DNA from: DASRHY01 sp035650275
Lineage (GTDB): Bacteria > Actinomycetota > Actinomycetes > Propionibacteriales > Kribbellaceae
DNA length: 64,000 bases
Assembly (NCBI GenBank): GCA_035650275.1
Contig: DASRHY010000224.1
Coordinates: forward strand, 57,803-121,802
Direction of reading: 5' to 3'
Numbering within the stretch: position 1 is the stretch's first letter; each line of letters opens with the position of its first letter. Positions 1 through 7,246 of this stretch are shown here, piece by piece. The notes below the pieces were generated by a model. That model did not search any database. It was not told the origin of the DNA and saw only the letters and a list, made by a program, of their open reading frames with translations. The position numbers and the translations under genes are program-made.

Positions 1-71
1 CCCAGGGTGATGTCGACGCCGCCAACCGCTCGGCTGACACCCCGGCCGGGCCCTTGCAGCGAGGTGCATGA
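1..71 (+). other. Left edge, possible tail of the gene before yidC
   Basis: Only 71 bases precede yidC. One forward frame stays open from the edge to a TGA at 69-71, directly abutting the yidC GTG at 72. This could be the variable C-terminus of YidD, which usually precedes yidC in this neighbourhood. The fragment has no recognisable motif and a second frame is also open to a TGA at 73-75, so the assignment rests on synteny only. Confidence 0.25.
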
Positions 72-1346
72 GTGATTTCCTTGATCAGCCCCGTGCTGTC
101 CGTGTGGGACGGGATCGTCTCGATCTTCAACGCGGTCATGACGCCGCTGTACCACGCCGTCTCGGCGATCCTGGTGGGCTGGCACGCGGTGCTGTCGCCG
201 ATCTTCGGCGAGAACAGCGGCTGGACGTGGGCACTGTCCATCGCCGGCCTGACCATCGTGATCCGCACGCTGCTGATCCCGCTGTTCGTCAAGCAGATCC
301 GGTCCAGCCGGAACATGCAGCTGCTGCAGCCGAAGATGAAGGAGCTGCAGAAGAAGCACGGCCACGACCGGGAGAAGCTCGGTCAGGAAATGATGAAGCT
401 GTACAAGGAGACGGGCACCAACCCGTTCTCCTCGTGCATGCCGCTGCTGCTGCAGTCGCCGATCTTCCTGGCCCTGTTCCGGGTGCTCGACGGTGCCTCG
501 AAGGGCACCTCGCACAGCGCCATCATGGACCCGTACATCGAGTCGCTGCGACACGCGACGATCTTCGGGGCGGAGATCTCGGCGACGTTCTTGAAGGCCA
601 CGGGCCCGAATGCGACGAACGTCCGGGTCGTCGCCGTCGTCCTGATCATCCTGATGACTACGACGATGTTCATCACCCAGCTGCAGCTGATGCGGAAGAA
701 CATGCCGAAGGAGGCCCTCGAGGGCCAGGCGGCTCAGATGCAGAAGATCATGCTGTACGTCTTCCCGATCTTCTTCCTCATCGGTGGCTTCAACTTCCCG
801 ATCGGTGTGCTGATCTACTGGTTCGTCTCGAACCTGTGGACGATGGGCCAGCAGTTCTACGTGATCCGCCGCAACCCGGCGCCGGGCACCCCGGCGTACG
901 ACGCGATGCAGGCACGGAAGCAGGACCACCTTCGCAAGACCGGTAAGGACGCGGAGACCGAGTCGGCCGCGGGTGGTGCGGTCGCCGTCGCCGACAGCGA
1001 GACCGACCGCCGGCCGGCGACCCGGCAGCAGCCCAAGCGACAGTCACGCAGTGCGCGGAGGGGTTCAGCCTCGGGTACGCCGAAGCCGGCCGCCGGCGAC
1101 GCGCCGGGGAAGAACGGCTCCAAGCCGTCGTCCGGCGCGGGCGAGAGCGACTCGCCGTCCGGCGTCGGCAAGAGTGACTCACAGCCCTCCGGCTCGGGTC
1201 AGAGCGGCTCGGCCTCGGGGTCGGGTAAGAGCGACTCGCCCTCCGGGTCAGGCAAGCGCGGCTCGGCCTCCGGGTCGGGTAAGCGCGGCTCGTCGAGGTC
1301 GGGTTCCGGCAAGGGCGGCTCCGGCGGCTCGGGCTCCAAGCGCTGA
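72..1346 (+). CDS. yidC: Membrane protein insertase YidC/Oxa1
   Basis: Inserts and folds inner-membrane proteins, alone or with SecYEG. The protein (424 aa, GTG start) has the 60KD_IMP/Oxa1 core over roughly residues 35-275: several hydrophobic segments, a conserved Arg in the segment reading IVIRTLLIPL (hydrophilic groove), a charged helical hairpin rich in Lys/Glu at about 80-115, and the PLLLQSPIFLALF segment. It lacks the large periplasmic P1 domain of E. coli YidC, as expected for Gram-positives. The last 130 residues are a low-complexity, basic Ser/Gly/Lys tail with repeated SGSGK units, probably cytosolic and ribosome-contacting (inference). It heads the yidC-khpB-rsmG-parA-parB run. 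Confidence 0.97.
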   Translation: MISLISPVLSVWDGIVSIFNAVMTPLYHAVSAILVGWHAVLSPIFGENSGWTWALSIAGLTIVIRTLLIPLFVKQIRSSRNMQLLQPKMKELQKKHGHDREKLGQEMMKLYKETGTNPFSSCMPLLLQSPIFLALFRVLDGASKGTSHSAIMDPYIESLRHATIFGAEISATFLKATGPNATNVRVVAVVLIILMTTTMFITQLQLMRKNMPKEALEGQAAQMQKIMLYVFPIFFLIGGFNFPIGVLIYWFVSNLWTMGQQFYVIRRNPAPGTPAYDAMQARKQDHLRKTGKDAETESAAGGAVAVADSETDRRPATRQQPKRQSRSARRGSASGTPKPAAGDAPGKNGSKPSSGAGESDSPSGVGKSDSQPSGSGQSGSASGSGKSDSPSGSGKRGSASGSGKRGSSRSGSGKGGSGGSGSKR

Positions 1347-1434
1347 CCCCGGCGCCCCGGTTTGGCATGTACACCGGTGAGGCGCACCCGATCTCAGAAC
1401 CTCTCGATCCGCCCGCCCGCGGATCTCGAACGAT

Positions 1435-1440
1435 AAGGAG
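1435..1440 (+). promoter_or_regulatory. Ribosome binding site of khpB
   Basis: AAGGAG lies 6 nt before the GTG at 1447 and fixes that start. The 100 bases between yidC and khpB hold no other gene. Confidence 0.7.
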
Positions 1441-1446
1441 CTCGCC

Positions 1447-1962
1447 GTGACCGACGGCAACCTGAACGATGACGCCCAGAAGCCGGGGCTGTCGGATGAG
1501 GCCCTGAAGGCGCTGGAGAACGAGAGTGACATCGCCGCGGACTACCTCGAGGAACTGCTGGACATCGCCGATCTCGACGGCGACATCGACATGGACGTGG
1601 ACGGCGACCGGGCCGCGGTCTCGATCGTCGGTGCTGACCTGAGCAACCTGGTCGGCCCGAACGGCGAGGTGCTGGAGGCGCTACAGGAGCTGACCCGGCT
1701 GGCCGTGTACCGGGAGACCGGGGAGCGGTCCCGACTGATGCTGGACGTGTCGAACTTCCGCGCGGACCGGAAGAAGGAACTCGAAGACGTCGGCCGCCGT
1801 GCGGTCGAAGAGGCGACGAAGACCGGCGAGCCGGTGAAGCTCGACCCGATGACACCGTTCGAGCGCAAGGTGGTCCACGACGTGGTGGCGTCGCTGGGGC
1901 TGACCAGCGAGTCCGAGGGCGAGGAGCCCAAGCGACGCGTGGTCGTCCAGCCCTCCGACTGA
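1447..1962 (+). CDS. khpB: KhpB/Jag family RNA-binding protein (KH + R3H)
   Basis: Single-stranded RNA-binding protein of the Jag/KhpB family (171 aa), always found near yidC; in other bacteria it partners KhpA and affects cell elongation and division. After an acidic N-terminal segment (about 1-55) comes a KH-type domain with the loop reading LVGPNGEVLEALQ (about 68-80). A C-terminal R3H domain follows, with the segment MTPFERKVVHDVVA (about 136-149). The N-terminal Jag domain of some Firmicute homologues is missing, which is usual in Actinomycetota. It ends 1 base before the rsmG start, so translation is probably coupled. Confidence 0.93.
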   Translation: MTDGNLNDDAQKPGLSDEALKALENESDIAADYLEELLDIADLDGDIDMDVDGDRAAVSIVGADLSNLVGPNGEVLEALQELTRLAVYRETGERSRLMLDVSNFRADRKKELEDVGRRAVEEATKTGEPVKLDPMTPFERKVVHDVVASLGLTSESEGEEPKRRVVVQPSD

Positions 1963-1963
1963 C

Positions 1964-2647
1964 GTGCCTTCTGACGTTTCACGTGAAACACCCGCGCTTG
2001 TCGAGCGCTTGTACCCGGCAGCCGTCGACGGCCTGACGACCTACGCGGATCTGCTCGCGACCGACGGTGTGGTGCGCGGGCTGATCGGTCCACGCGAGGC
2101 GCCTCGGCTCTGGGACCGCCACCTGCTGAACAGCGCCGTCGTCGAGCAGGTCCTGGACCGTGACGCGACGGTGGCCGACGTCGGGACCGGGGCCGGACTG
2201 CCCGGTCTGGTGCTGGCGATAGTCCGGCCGGATCTGAAGGTGTGTCTGATCGAGCCGCTGCTGCGCCGGACCACGTTCCTGTCCGAGGTGGTCGAGCGGC
2301 TCGCCCTCCCGAACGCGGAGGTGCTTCGGTCCCGGGCGGAGGACGTCCACGGCCGCGAGTTCGATGCAGTGGTTTCGCGAGCCGTCGCGCCGCTGGGGAA
2401 GTTGGCGGAGTGGTGCCTGCCGCTGTGCCGGCCCGGCGGTCGGATGGTCGCGATGAAGGGCGCCTCGGCCGAGGATGAACTGGCCGGCGCCAGGGCTGTG
2501 CTGGACCGGATGGGCGCCGCTGAGCGGACGATCAGTCGACTCGGTGTGGATGAACTGGACCAGCCGACCACGGTCGTGAGTATTGTTGCGGGACGCCCAC
2601 GGACCGCCGGGGATCGGGCGGTTCGAGGTAAGGGACGCGGGAGGTGA
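1964..2647 (+). CDS. rsmG: 16S rRNA (guanine-N7) methyltransferase RsmG
   Basis: Methylates N7 of G527 (E. coli numbering) in 16S rRNA using SAM; loss is a known route to low-level streptomycin resistance. The 227-aa protein has the GidB fold with the SAM-binding loop VADVGTGAGLPGLVLA at about residues 69-84 and the acidic residue in CLIEPLLRR. The GTG start at 1964 sits one base after the khpB stop without its own Shine-Dalgarno. Its fifth to ninth codons (VSRET) coincide with a parS site. The stop overlaps the proposed parA GTG by 4 bases. Confidence 0.95.
   Translation: MPSDVSRETPALVERLYPAAVDGLTTYADLLATDGVVRGLIGPREAPRLWDRHLLNSAVVEQVLDRDATVADVGTGAGLPGLVLAIVRPDLKVCLIEPLLRRTTFLSEVVERLALPNAEVLRSRAEDVHGREFDAVVSRAVAPLGKLAEWCLPLCRPGGRMVAMKGASAEDELAGARAVLDRMGAAERTISRLGVDELDQPTTVVSIVAGRPRTAGDRAVRGKGRGR
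1976..1989. promoter_or_regulatory. parS centromere site 1
   Basis: A perfect 14-bp palindrome GTTTCACGTGAAAC, identical to the consensus ParB-binding parS site of Streptomyces and other bacteria. It lies inside rsmG near its 5' end, where it is translated as VSRET. ParB would load here and spread as a CTP-dependent clamp. Confidence 0.95.
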
Positions 2648-4038
2648 ACGGGGTCGTGAGCCGCGGGCTTGGATGGCCGGACGATGTGAGCGAAGGGCCA
2701 TTCTCGGGCAGCGGGCTCGGTTGGCCGGATGACTCCGTTTCACGTGAAACCTCGCCGGCCGACCAGACCCCGCAGCCAGCCGCAGAGGTCGCGCCGACAT
2801 CGGACGAGGGCGCACCACCGATGGACGACCCGTCGCACACCACGGCTTCCTCGGAGCCCGGCGACAGCGCGGCACGCTCAGCCTTCGAGGACATGCTCGG
2901 CCCGGCGACGTACATCGAGAACATCCCCGAACCACCTCGGCATGACAGTCCACGGCCTGTGGACGACGCGGTGTCACAGGCACCGTCCCAGGCGGGAAAT
3001 CATCCACAAGAGACTGTGGACGACTCGGATGATGACGTCCCGTCGACTCCGGCCGACATTCTGTTCGGCCCGAGCCCCGTACCGATCGGAATGGGCGCGA
3101 TGACCGCAGCACAGATTGCCGCACGCTCGAGCTCGGACGAGCTCCACCGCCGCTTGACCGAGACGCCGATCGCGGCCGCGACCGAGCGGAGCCTGCTCGT
3201 GACCGAAGGCCGTACGATGGGCCGCGATCTACCCCTGCCCGACGAGACCAGAGTCATCGTCGTCGCGAACCAGAAGGGCGGCGTCGGCAAGACGACCACC
3301 GCCGTCAACGTCGCCGCCGGCCTCGCGCTGTACGGCGCACGGGTGCTGGTGATCGACCTGGACCCGCAGGGCAACGCGTCGACCGCACTCGCGATCGAGC
3401 ACTCCGAGGGAACGCCCGGGGTCTACGAGGCGCTGATCGAGGGTGTCCCGATGCGGGACCTGGTCGTGGCCTGCCCGGACCACGCCGGTATCTACGCGCT
3501 CCCGGCCAGCATCGACCTGGCCGGGGCGGAGATCGAGCTGGTCAGCATCGTCGCCCGCGAGAGCCGGCTGAAGAACTCGCTCGAGGCACACCTGGCCGAG
3601 ACCACCGCAGCCGGCAGCCCGTACCACTACGTCTTCATCGACTGCCCGCCGTCACTCGGCCTGCTCACTGTCAACGCACTCACCGCGGCCCGCGAGGTGC
3701 TCGTCCCGATCCAGACCGAGTACTACGCGCTCGAGGGCCTGTCCCAGCTGCTCCGTCACATCGACATGGTCAAGGCGCACCTGAACCCCGGGCTCGACGT
3801 CTCGACCATCCTGCTCACCATGTACGACGCGCGCACCAACCTGGCCGGTGAGGTCGCCGCCGAGGTGCGCGGGCACTTCCGCGAGCGGGTGCTCCGGACC
3901 GCGGTACCACGGTCGGTCCGGATCTCCGAGGCACCGAGTCACGGCAAGACGGTGCTCGCCTACGACCCGACATCGGCCGGCGCGCTGTCCTACCTGGAGG
4001 CGTCCCGCGAGATAGCGATGCGAAACGACGACGCATGA
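2644..4038 (+). CDS. parA: Chromosome-partitioning ATPase ParA/Soj
   Basis: Walker-type ATPase that moves ParB-parS complexes. The ATPase core starts near residue 197 with RVIVVANQKGGVGKTTTAVN (deviant Walker A, KGGVGKT) and contains DLDPQGN, IDCPPSLGLLTVNAL (Walker B) and the ParA C-terminal signatures. The reading frame opens at GTG 2644, giving an unusually long, Pro/Ser/Asp-rich N-terminal extension of about 190 residues. That extension has a duplicated GLGWPDD motif and the second parS site. Internal ATG codons at 2821, 3091 and 3217 could give shorter forms; the start is the main uncertainty. The start overlaps the rsmG stop. Confidence 0.93.
   Translation: MNGVVSRGLGWPDDVSEGPFSGSGLGWPDDSVSRETSPADQTPQPAAEVAPTSDEGAPPMDDPSHTTASSEPGDSAARSAFEDMLGPATYIENIPEPPRHDSPRPVDDAVSQAPSQAGNHPQETVDDSDDDVPSTPADILFGPSPVPIGMGAMTAAQIAARSSSDELHRRLTETPIAAATERSLLVTEGRTMGRDLPLPDETRVIVVANQKGGVGKTTTAVNVAAGLALYGARVLVIDLDPQGNASTALAIEHSEGTPGVYEALIEGVPMRDLVVACPDHAGIYALPASIDLAGAEIELVSIVARESRLKNSLEAHLAETTAAGSPYHYVFIDCPPSLGLLTVNALTAAREVLVPIQTEYYALEGLSQLLRHIDMVKAHLNPGLDVSTILLTMYDARTNLAGEVAAEVRGHFRERVLRTAVPRSVRISEAPSHGKTVLAYDPTSAGALSYLEASREIAMRNDDA
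2737..2750. promoter_or_regulatory. parS centromere site 2
   Basis: Second perfect GTTTCACGTGAAAC palindrome, 747 bp after the first, inside the N-terminal extension of parA. It is again read in the frame that gives VSRET. Confidence 0.95.
2958..3023. promoter_or_regulatory. Cluster of DnaA-box-like 9-mers within parA
   Basis: Three 9-mers resemble DnaA boxes with one mismatch each to a TTRTCCACA-type box: TGTGGACGA at 2958-2966 and 3015-3023 (complement strand) and TCATCCACA at 3000-3008. They fall in the poorly conserved parA 5' region. They could bind DnaA or be chance in a Val-Asp-Asp-rich segment; binding is not shown. Confidence 0.3.
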
Positions 4039-4050
4039 GGCGCGACCCGA

Positions 4051-4086
4051 CGACCTTCCGGAACGCCCGCCCGACCTTCCGGAACG
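4051..4086. repeat. Direct repeat in the parA-parB gap
   Basis: CGACCTTCCGGAACG occurs twice, at 4051-4065 and 4072-4086, with a 21-bp period (two helical turns). Each copy contains the palindrome TTCCGGAA. The pair fills the 67-bp space between parA and parB, where it could be an operator or a translational spacer. Confidence 0.6.
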
Positions 4087-4105
4087 AGACCAGCGAGGAG
4101 CGCGG

Positions 4106-5074
4106 ATGACCACCCGACTCGGACGCGGACTGGGCGCCCTGATCCCGAGCAGCCCCGCCCAGGACACCCGGCCGGCGCAGGCCGATCACCACGGGCAGCC
4201 CGGCGCGGTGAATACCGCCAGCCCCGTGATCCAGACCGGTCCCGGCATGACCGGCCTGGCGGAGGTGCCCGGCGCACGGTTCGCGGAGATCGAGGTCGAC
4301 CGGATCACCCCGAACCCCAAGCAGCCGCGGACCGACTTCGACGAGGACGAGATGACCGAGCTGGTGCACTCGGTGAAGGAGATCGGGCTGCTACAGCCGA
4401 TCGTGGTACGCCGGCTGCGCGAGGGTCGCTACGAACTGGTGATGGGCGAGCGCCGCTGGCGGGCGACCAAGCTGGCCGGGTTGCCGATGATCCCGGCGAT
4501 CGTCCGGGACACCCAGGACGACGCGATGCTCCGCGACGCGCTGCTGGAGAACCTGCACCGCAGCCAGCTGAACCCGTTGGAGGAGGCGGCGGCGTACCAG
4601 CAGATGCTGGACGACTTCGGCTGCACCCAGGACGTGCTGGCCAGCCGGATCGGCCGGTCCCGGCCGCAGATCTCGAACACCTTGCGCCTGCTCAAGCTGC
4701 CCGCCTCGGTACAGCGCCGGGTCGCCGCGGGCGTCCTCTCGGCGGGCCACGCCCGTGCCCTGCTCGGGCTGCCGAGCAGTGACGCGCAGGAGCGCCTGGC
4801 CCACCGGATCGTGGCCGAGGGACTGTCCGTCCGGACGGTCGAGGAGCTCGTCGCGCTCGGCGAGGCTCCGTCCGCGGACACGGTACCCAACCGGCGTCAG
4901 AAGCGACCGGTCGCGCCGCGGCTCATCGATCTCGCCGACCGGCTCTCAGACCGGTTCGAGACCCGTGTGAAGGTCGACCTGGGCAAGACCAAGGGCAGGA
5001 TCACAGTCGAGTTCGCGTCCGTCGACGATCTGGAGCGGATCGTCGACCTGATGGATCCCGGCAAACAGATATAG
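4106..5074 (+). CDS. parB: Chromosome-partitioning protein ParB
   Basis: DNA-binding CTPase that recognises parS, slides and spreads, and stimulates ParA. The 322-aa protein begins with the typical MTTRLGRGLGALIP ParA-interaction segment. It has the ParB/Srx domain with the CTP-binding motif GERRWRA (about residues 114-120) and ENLHRSQLNPLEEA (about 149-162). A central helix-turn-helix follows (QDVLASRIGRSRPQISNTLRLL), then a C-terminal dimerisation region. The ATG at 4106 has a GAGGAG Shine-Dalgarno about 7 nt upstream. Confidence 0.97.
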   Translation: MTTRLGRGLGALIPSSPAQDTRPAQADHHGQPGAVNTASPVIQTGPGMTGLAEVPGARFAEIEVDRITPNPKQPRTDFDEDEMTELVHSVKEIGLLQPIVVRRLREGRYELVMGERRWRATKLAGLPMIPAIVRDTQDDAMLRDALLENLHRSQLNPLEEAAAYQQMLDDFGCTQDVLASRIGRSRPQISNTLRLLKLPASVQRRVAAGVLSAGHARALLGLPSSDAQERLAHRIVAEGLSVRTVEELVALGEAPSADTVPNRRQKRPVAPRLIDLADRLSDRFETRVKVDLGKTKGRITVEFASVDDLERIVDLMDPGKQI

Positions 5075-5092
5075 AGAGCCAAGACTCTCTAT
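5071..5092. terminator. Hairpin at the end of parB
   Basis: ATAGAGAG (5071-5078) and CTCTCTAT (5085-5092) form a perfect 8-bp stem with a 6-nt loop, overlapping the parB TAG codon. The sequence CGCTTTGT follows. It separates parB from a convergent gene and is a plausible terminator, although the T-tract is weak. Confidence 0.5.
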
Positions 5093-5158
5093 CGCTTTGT
5101 CGACAAGTCACCGCAGCGACTCTCGGCTCGCCACGCTCGATGATGGCCTGTTCGGTGC

Positions 5159-5503
5159 CTAGCGGGTGAGCTCGTGGGTCAGCTTCCGCTCCGCGTAGAA
5201 CGACAGGAACGGGATCGTACCGGCCAGTGCCACCAGCACCATCTTCTGCAACGAGAAGCGCGCCCGGCGGCCCAGGTCGAACGTGCCCAGCAGGTACACG
5301 ACGTACAGGAAGCCGTGCAGCGGGCCGATCACATTCATCGCCGACGGGTCGTCCGCGAAGTACTTCAGCGGCATCGCGACGAACACCAGCAGCAGGAGCA
5401 TCACGCCGACGATGTACGCGATCACCCGGTACCGGGTCAGCGCGCCGGCGACGCCGGGCGTGGCGATGGTGACGGCGGGACGGGTCTCGTGCGGGGTGCT
5501 CAC
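5159..5503 (-). CDS. DUF3817 small integral membrane protein
   Basis: Protein of 114 aa starting at a GTG (MSTPHETRPAV). It has about three hydrophobic segments (YRVIAYIVGVMLLLLVFVAM near 26-45; IGPLHGFLYVVYLLGTF near 60-76; MVLVALAGTIPFLSFYAE near 88-105). The GPLHGFLYVVYLL and IPFLSFYAERK segments match the DUF3817 family, whose function is unknown. Its start overlaps the stop of the SURF1 gene by 4 bases, so the two are probably co-translated. Confidence 0.85.
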   Translation of the reverse strand: MSTPHETRPAVTIATPGVAGALTRYRVIAYIVGVMLLLLVFVAMPLKYFADDPSAMNVIGPLHGFLYVVYLLGTFDLGRRARFSLQKMVLVALAGTIPFLSFYAERKLTHELTR

Positions 5504-6261
5504 GCCGAAACGGTACCCGGCGGTTGCGCGGACCGTGCGCGGTGGTCGTCGGTCATCATCCGCCACCACATGAACAGCGCGAAGGCGGCGAAGATCCACC
5601 ACTGCACCGCGTAGGCGATGTTGCGCAGCCCGGCATGGTCTGTCGGCGGCGCCGGCGGCTCGACCGGAGCCGGCGCGGCGGCCGGCGACGGCGTACTCGA
5701 GGACAGCACCACGAACCCGTCGTACAGCCGGTAGTCGACCATGCCGACGATGGTCGGCAGCCGCAGCGACGGCAGCACCCGGCCGCGGGTCGCGGCATCG
5801 GACGCGTCCTCGGCCTCGGAGGCGACCATCGTGCCGACCACCGACACCGGGCCGACGGGTGCGGCGGCAGCGGGCGCGGACGGGTCCGGCACCCACCCGC
5901 GGACCACCAGGACGGCCGACGAGCCGTCACCGACCAGCAGCGGCGTCACCACCCACAGGCCCGGCTGGTCACCGTTCGGCCGGTCCGAGACGAACACCTG
6001 GTCGGCGGCCGGCGCCCAGCGGCCCGAGATGCTGACCTGCCGCCCGACCACTTTCCGGGACAGGCCGTCGTCGACCGACATCAGCGACTGGAGCGGGACC
6101 GGCGGCTGCGCGGCGCGTGCGGTGGTCGCCTCGGCGGTCTTGGACCGGTACACATCCAGCTGCCAGGACCCGAGCACGGTCATCACCGCGGCCAGCACCA
6201 GCGCGACGACCAGCAGACCGAGCCAGCGCGGCGACAGCGCCGTGCGCCAGATGCCGGTCAC
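5500..6261 (-). CDS. SURF1 family membrane protein
   Basis: SURF1-family protein (253 aa), a membrane factor linked to assembly of cytochrome oxidase in other organisms. It shows the usual layout: an N-terminal TM helix (about 13-33), a soluble extracytoplasmic domain with VSISGRWAP and WVVTPLLVGDGSSAVLVVRGWVPD, and a C-terminal TM helix (about 212-232, NIAYAVQWWIFAAFALFMWW). The C-terminal YAVQWW...F motif is characteristic. It sits 4 bp after the ligase gene stop and is likely in the same transcript. Confidence 0.88.
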   Translation of the reverse strand: MTGIWRTALSPRWLGLLVVALVLAAVMTVLGSWQLDVYRSKTAEATTARAAQPPVPLQSLMSVDDGLSRKVVGRQVSISGRWAPAADQVFVSDRPNGDQPGLWVVTPLLVGDGSSAVLVVRGWVPDPSAPAAAAPVGPVSVVGTMVASEAEDASDAATRGRVLPSLRLPTIVGMVDYRLYDGFVVLSSSTPSPAAAPAPVEPPAPPTDHAGLRNIAYAVQWWIFAAFALFMWWRMMTDDHRARSAQPPGTVSA

Positions 6262-6265
6262 GGTT

Positions 6266-7225
6266 TCAGCGCGCCGCGGACCGGCCGGCGGCTACCGCCA
6301 GCAGGTCACGGCAGAGCACGCCGAGCTCCAGACCCGCCGCCTGCGCGGCCAGCGGGACCAGTGAGGTCTCGGTCATCCCCGGGGCCACGTTCACCTCCAG
6401 GAACCACGGCACCCCGTCGGTGTCGACGACCAGGTCGGACCGGGACAGGTCCCGCAGCCCGAGCGCACGGTGGGCCGAGACCGCCGCCGCCGCGCACGCC
6501 GCCGCCACCGCGTCGTCCAGATCTGCCGGTACGACGAACTGGGTGGCGCCCGCGGTGTAGCGGGCCTCGTAGTCGTAGAAGCCCGAGTCGGGCCGGATCT
6601 CGACCGCCGGCAGGGTCCGCGGCCCATCGCCGGTGTCGACCACCGTGACCGCGACCTCGGCGCCCTCGACGTACCGCTCGATCAGCGCGACCGGCCCGTA
6701 GGCGAAGCAGTTCACCATCGCCGACGGCAGCTGGTCGGCGGTCCGGACGATTGATACGCCGAGCGCCGAGCCGCCCCGGGCCGGCTTCACCACCAGCGGC
6801 AGCTTGATGCTGGTGTTCACGGCGTCCATCAGCGCGGACGCGCCGAGCTCGCGGAACGTGTCGTGTCCGAGCACCACCGACTCCGGCGTGCGCAGCCCGG
6901 CGCCGCGCACCATGGTCGACGCGACCGGCTTGTCGAACGAGGTCCGGCAGGCTGCCGCGTCCGCGCCGACGTACGGCACGCCGTACAGGTCGAGCACCTG
7001 GCGCAGCGCACCGTCCTCGCCGGTGACGCCGTGCAGCAGCGGGAAGACCGCATGCGGCGGGTCGGACCGCAGCCGCGCGACGAGGTCCGCGTCGACGTCG
7101 CGTTCCTCGACCTCGACGCCGACGTCGCGCAGCGCCTCCGCGACCCGGCGCCCGGATCGCAGCGACACGTCCCGCTCGTGTGACAGCCCGCCGGCCAGAA
7201 CCAGAACCCGCCCGAGATCGCTCAT
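6266..7225 (-). CDS. D-alanine--D-alanine ligase family protein (ATP-grasp)
   Basis: ATP-grasp ligase (319 aa from the ATG at 7225) that should join two D-Ala for peptidoglycan precursors. It has the N-terminal GGLSHERDVSLRSG loop, HGVTGEDGALRQVLDLYGVPYVG (about 69-91), the ATP-binding LPLVVKPARGGSALGVS (about 145-161) and the C-terminal WFLEVNVAPGMTETSLVP segment with the metal-binding Glu/Asn. An in-frame GTG at 7240 overlaps the likely Shine-Dalgarno GTGGAG, so the ATG is preferred. It follows the aminotransferase gene by 21 bp. Length is slightly short, so it may be a divergent second Ddl. Confidence 0.85.
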   Translation of the reverse strand: MSDLGRVLVLAGGLSHERDVSLRSGRRVAEALRDVGVEVEERDVDADLVARLRSDPPHAVFPLLHGVTGEDGALRQVLDLYGVPYVGADAAACRTSFDKPVASTMVRGAGLRTPESVVLGHDTFRELGASALMDAVNTSIKLPLVVKPARGGSALGVSIVRTADQLPSAMVNCFAYGPVALIERYVEGAEVAVTVVDTGDGPRTLPAVEIRPDSGFYDYEARYTAGATQFVVPADLDDAVAAACAAAAVSAHRALGLRDLSRSDLVVDTDGVPWFLEVNVAPGMTETSLVPLAAQAAGLELGVLCRDLLAVAAGRSAAR

Positions 7226-7246
7226 CGGCTCAGTCTCCACGTTCGC

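Noticed and set aside
2958..3023. Replication origin
   Set aside because: Three weak DnaA-like boxes inside a coding region without an AT-rich stretch are not an oriC; the true origin should lie beyond the left edge near dnaA/dnaN.
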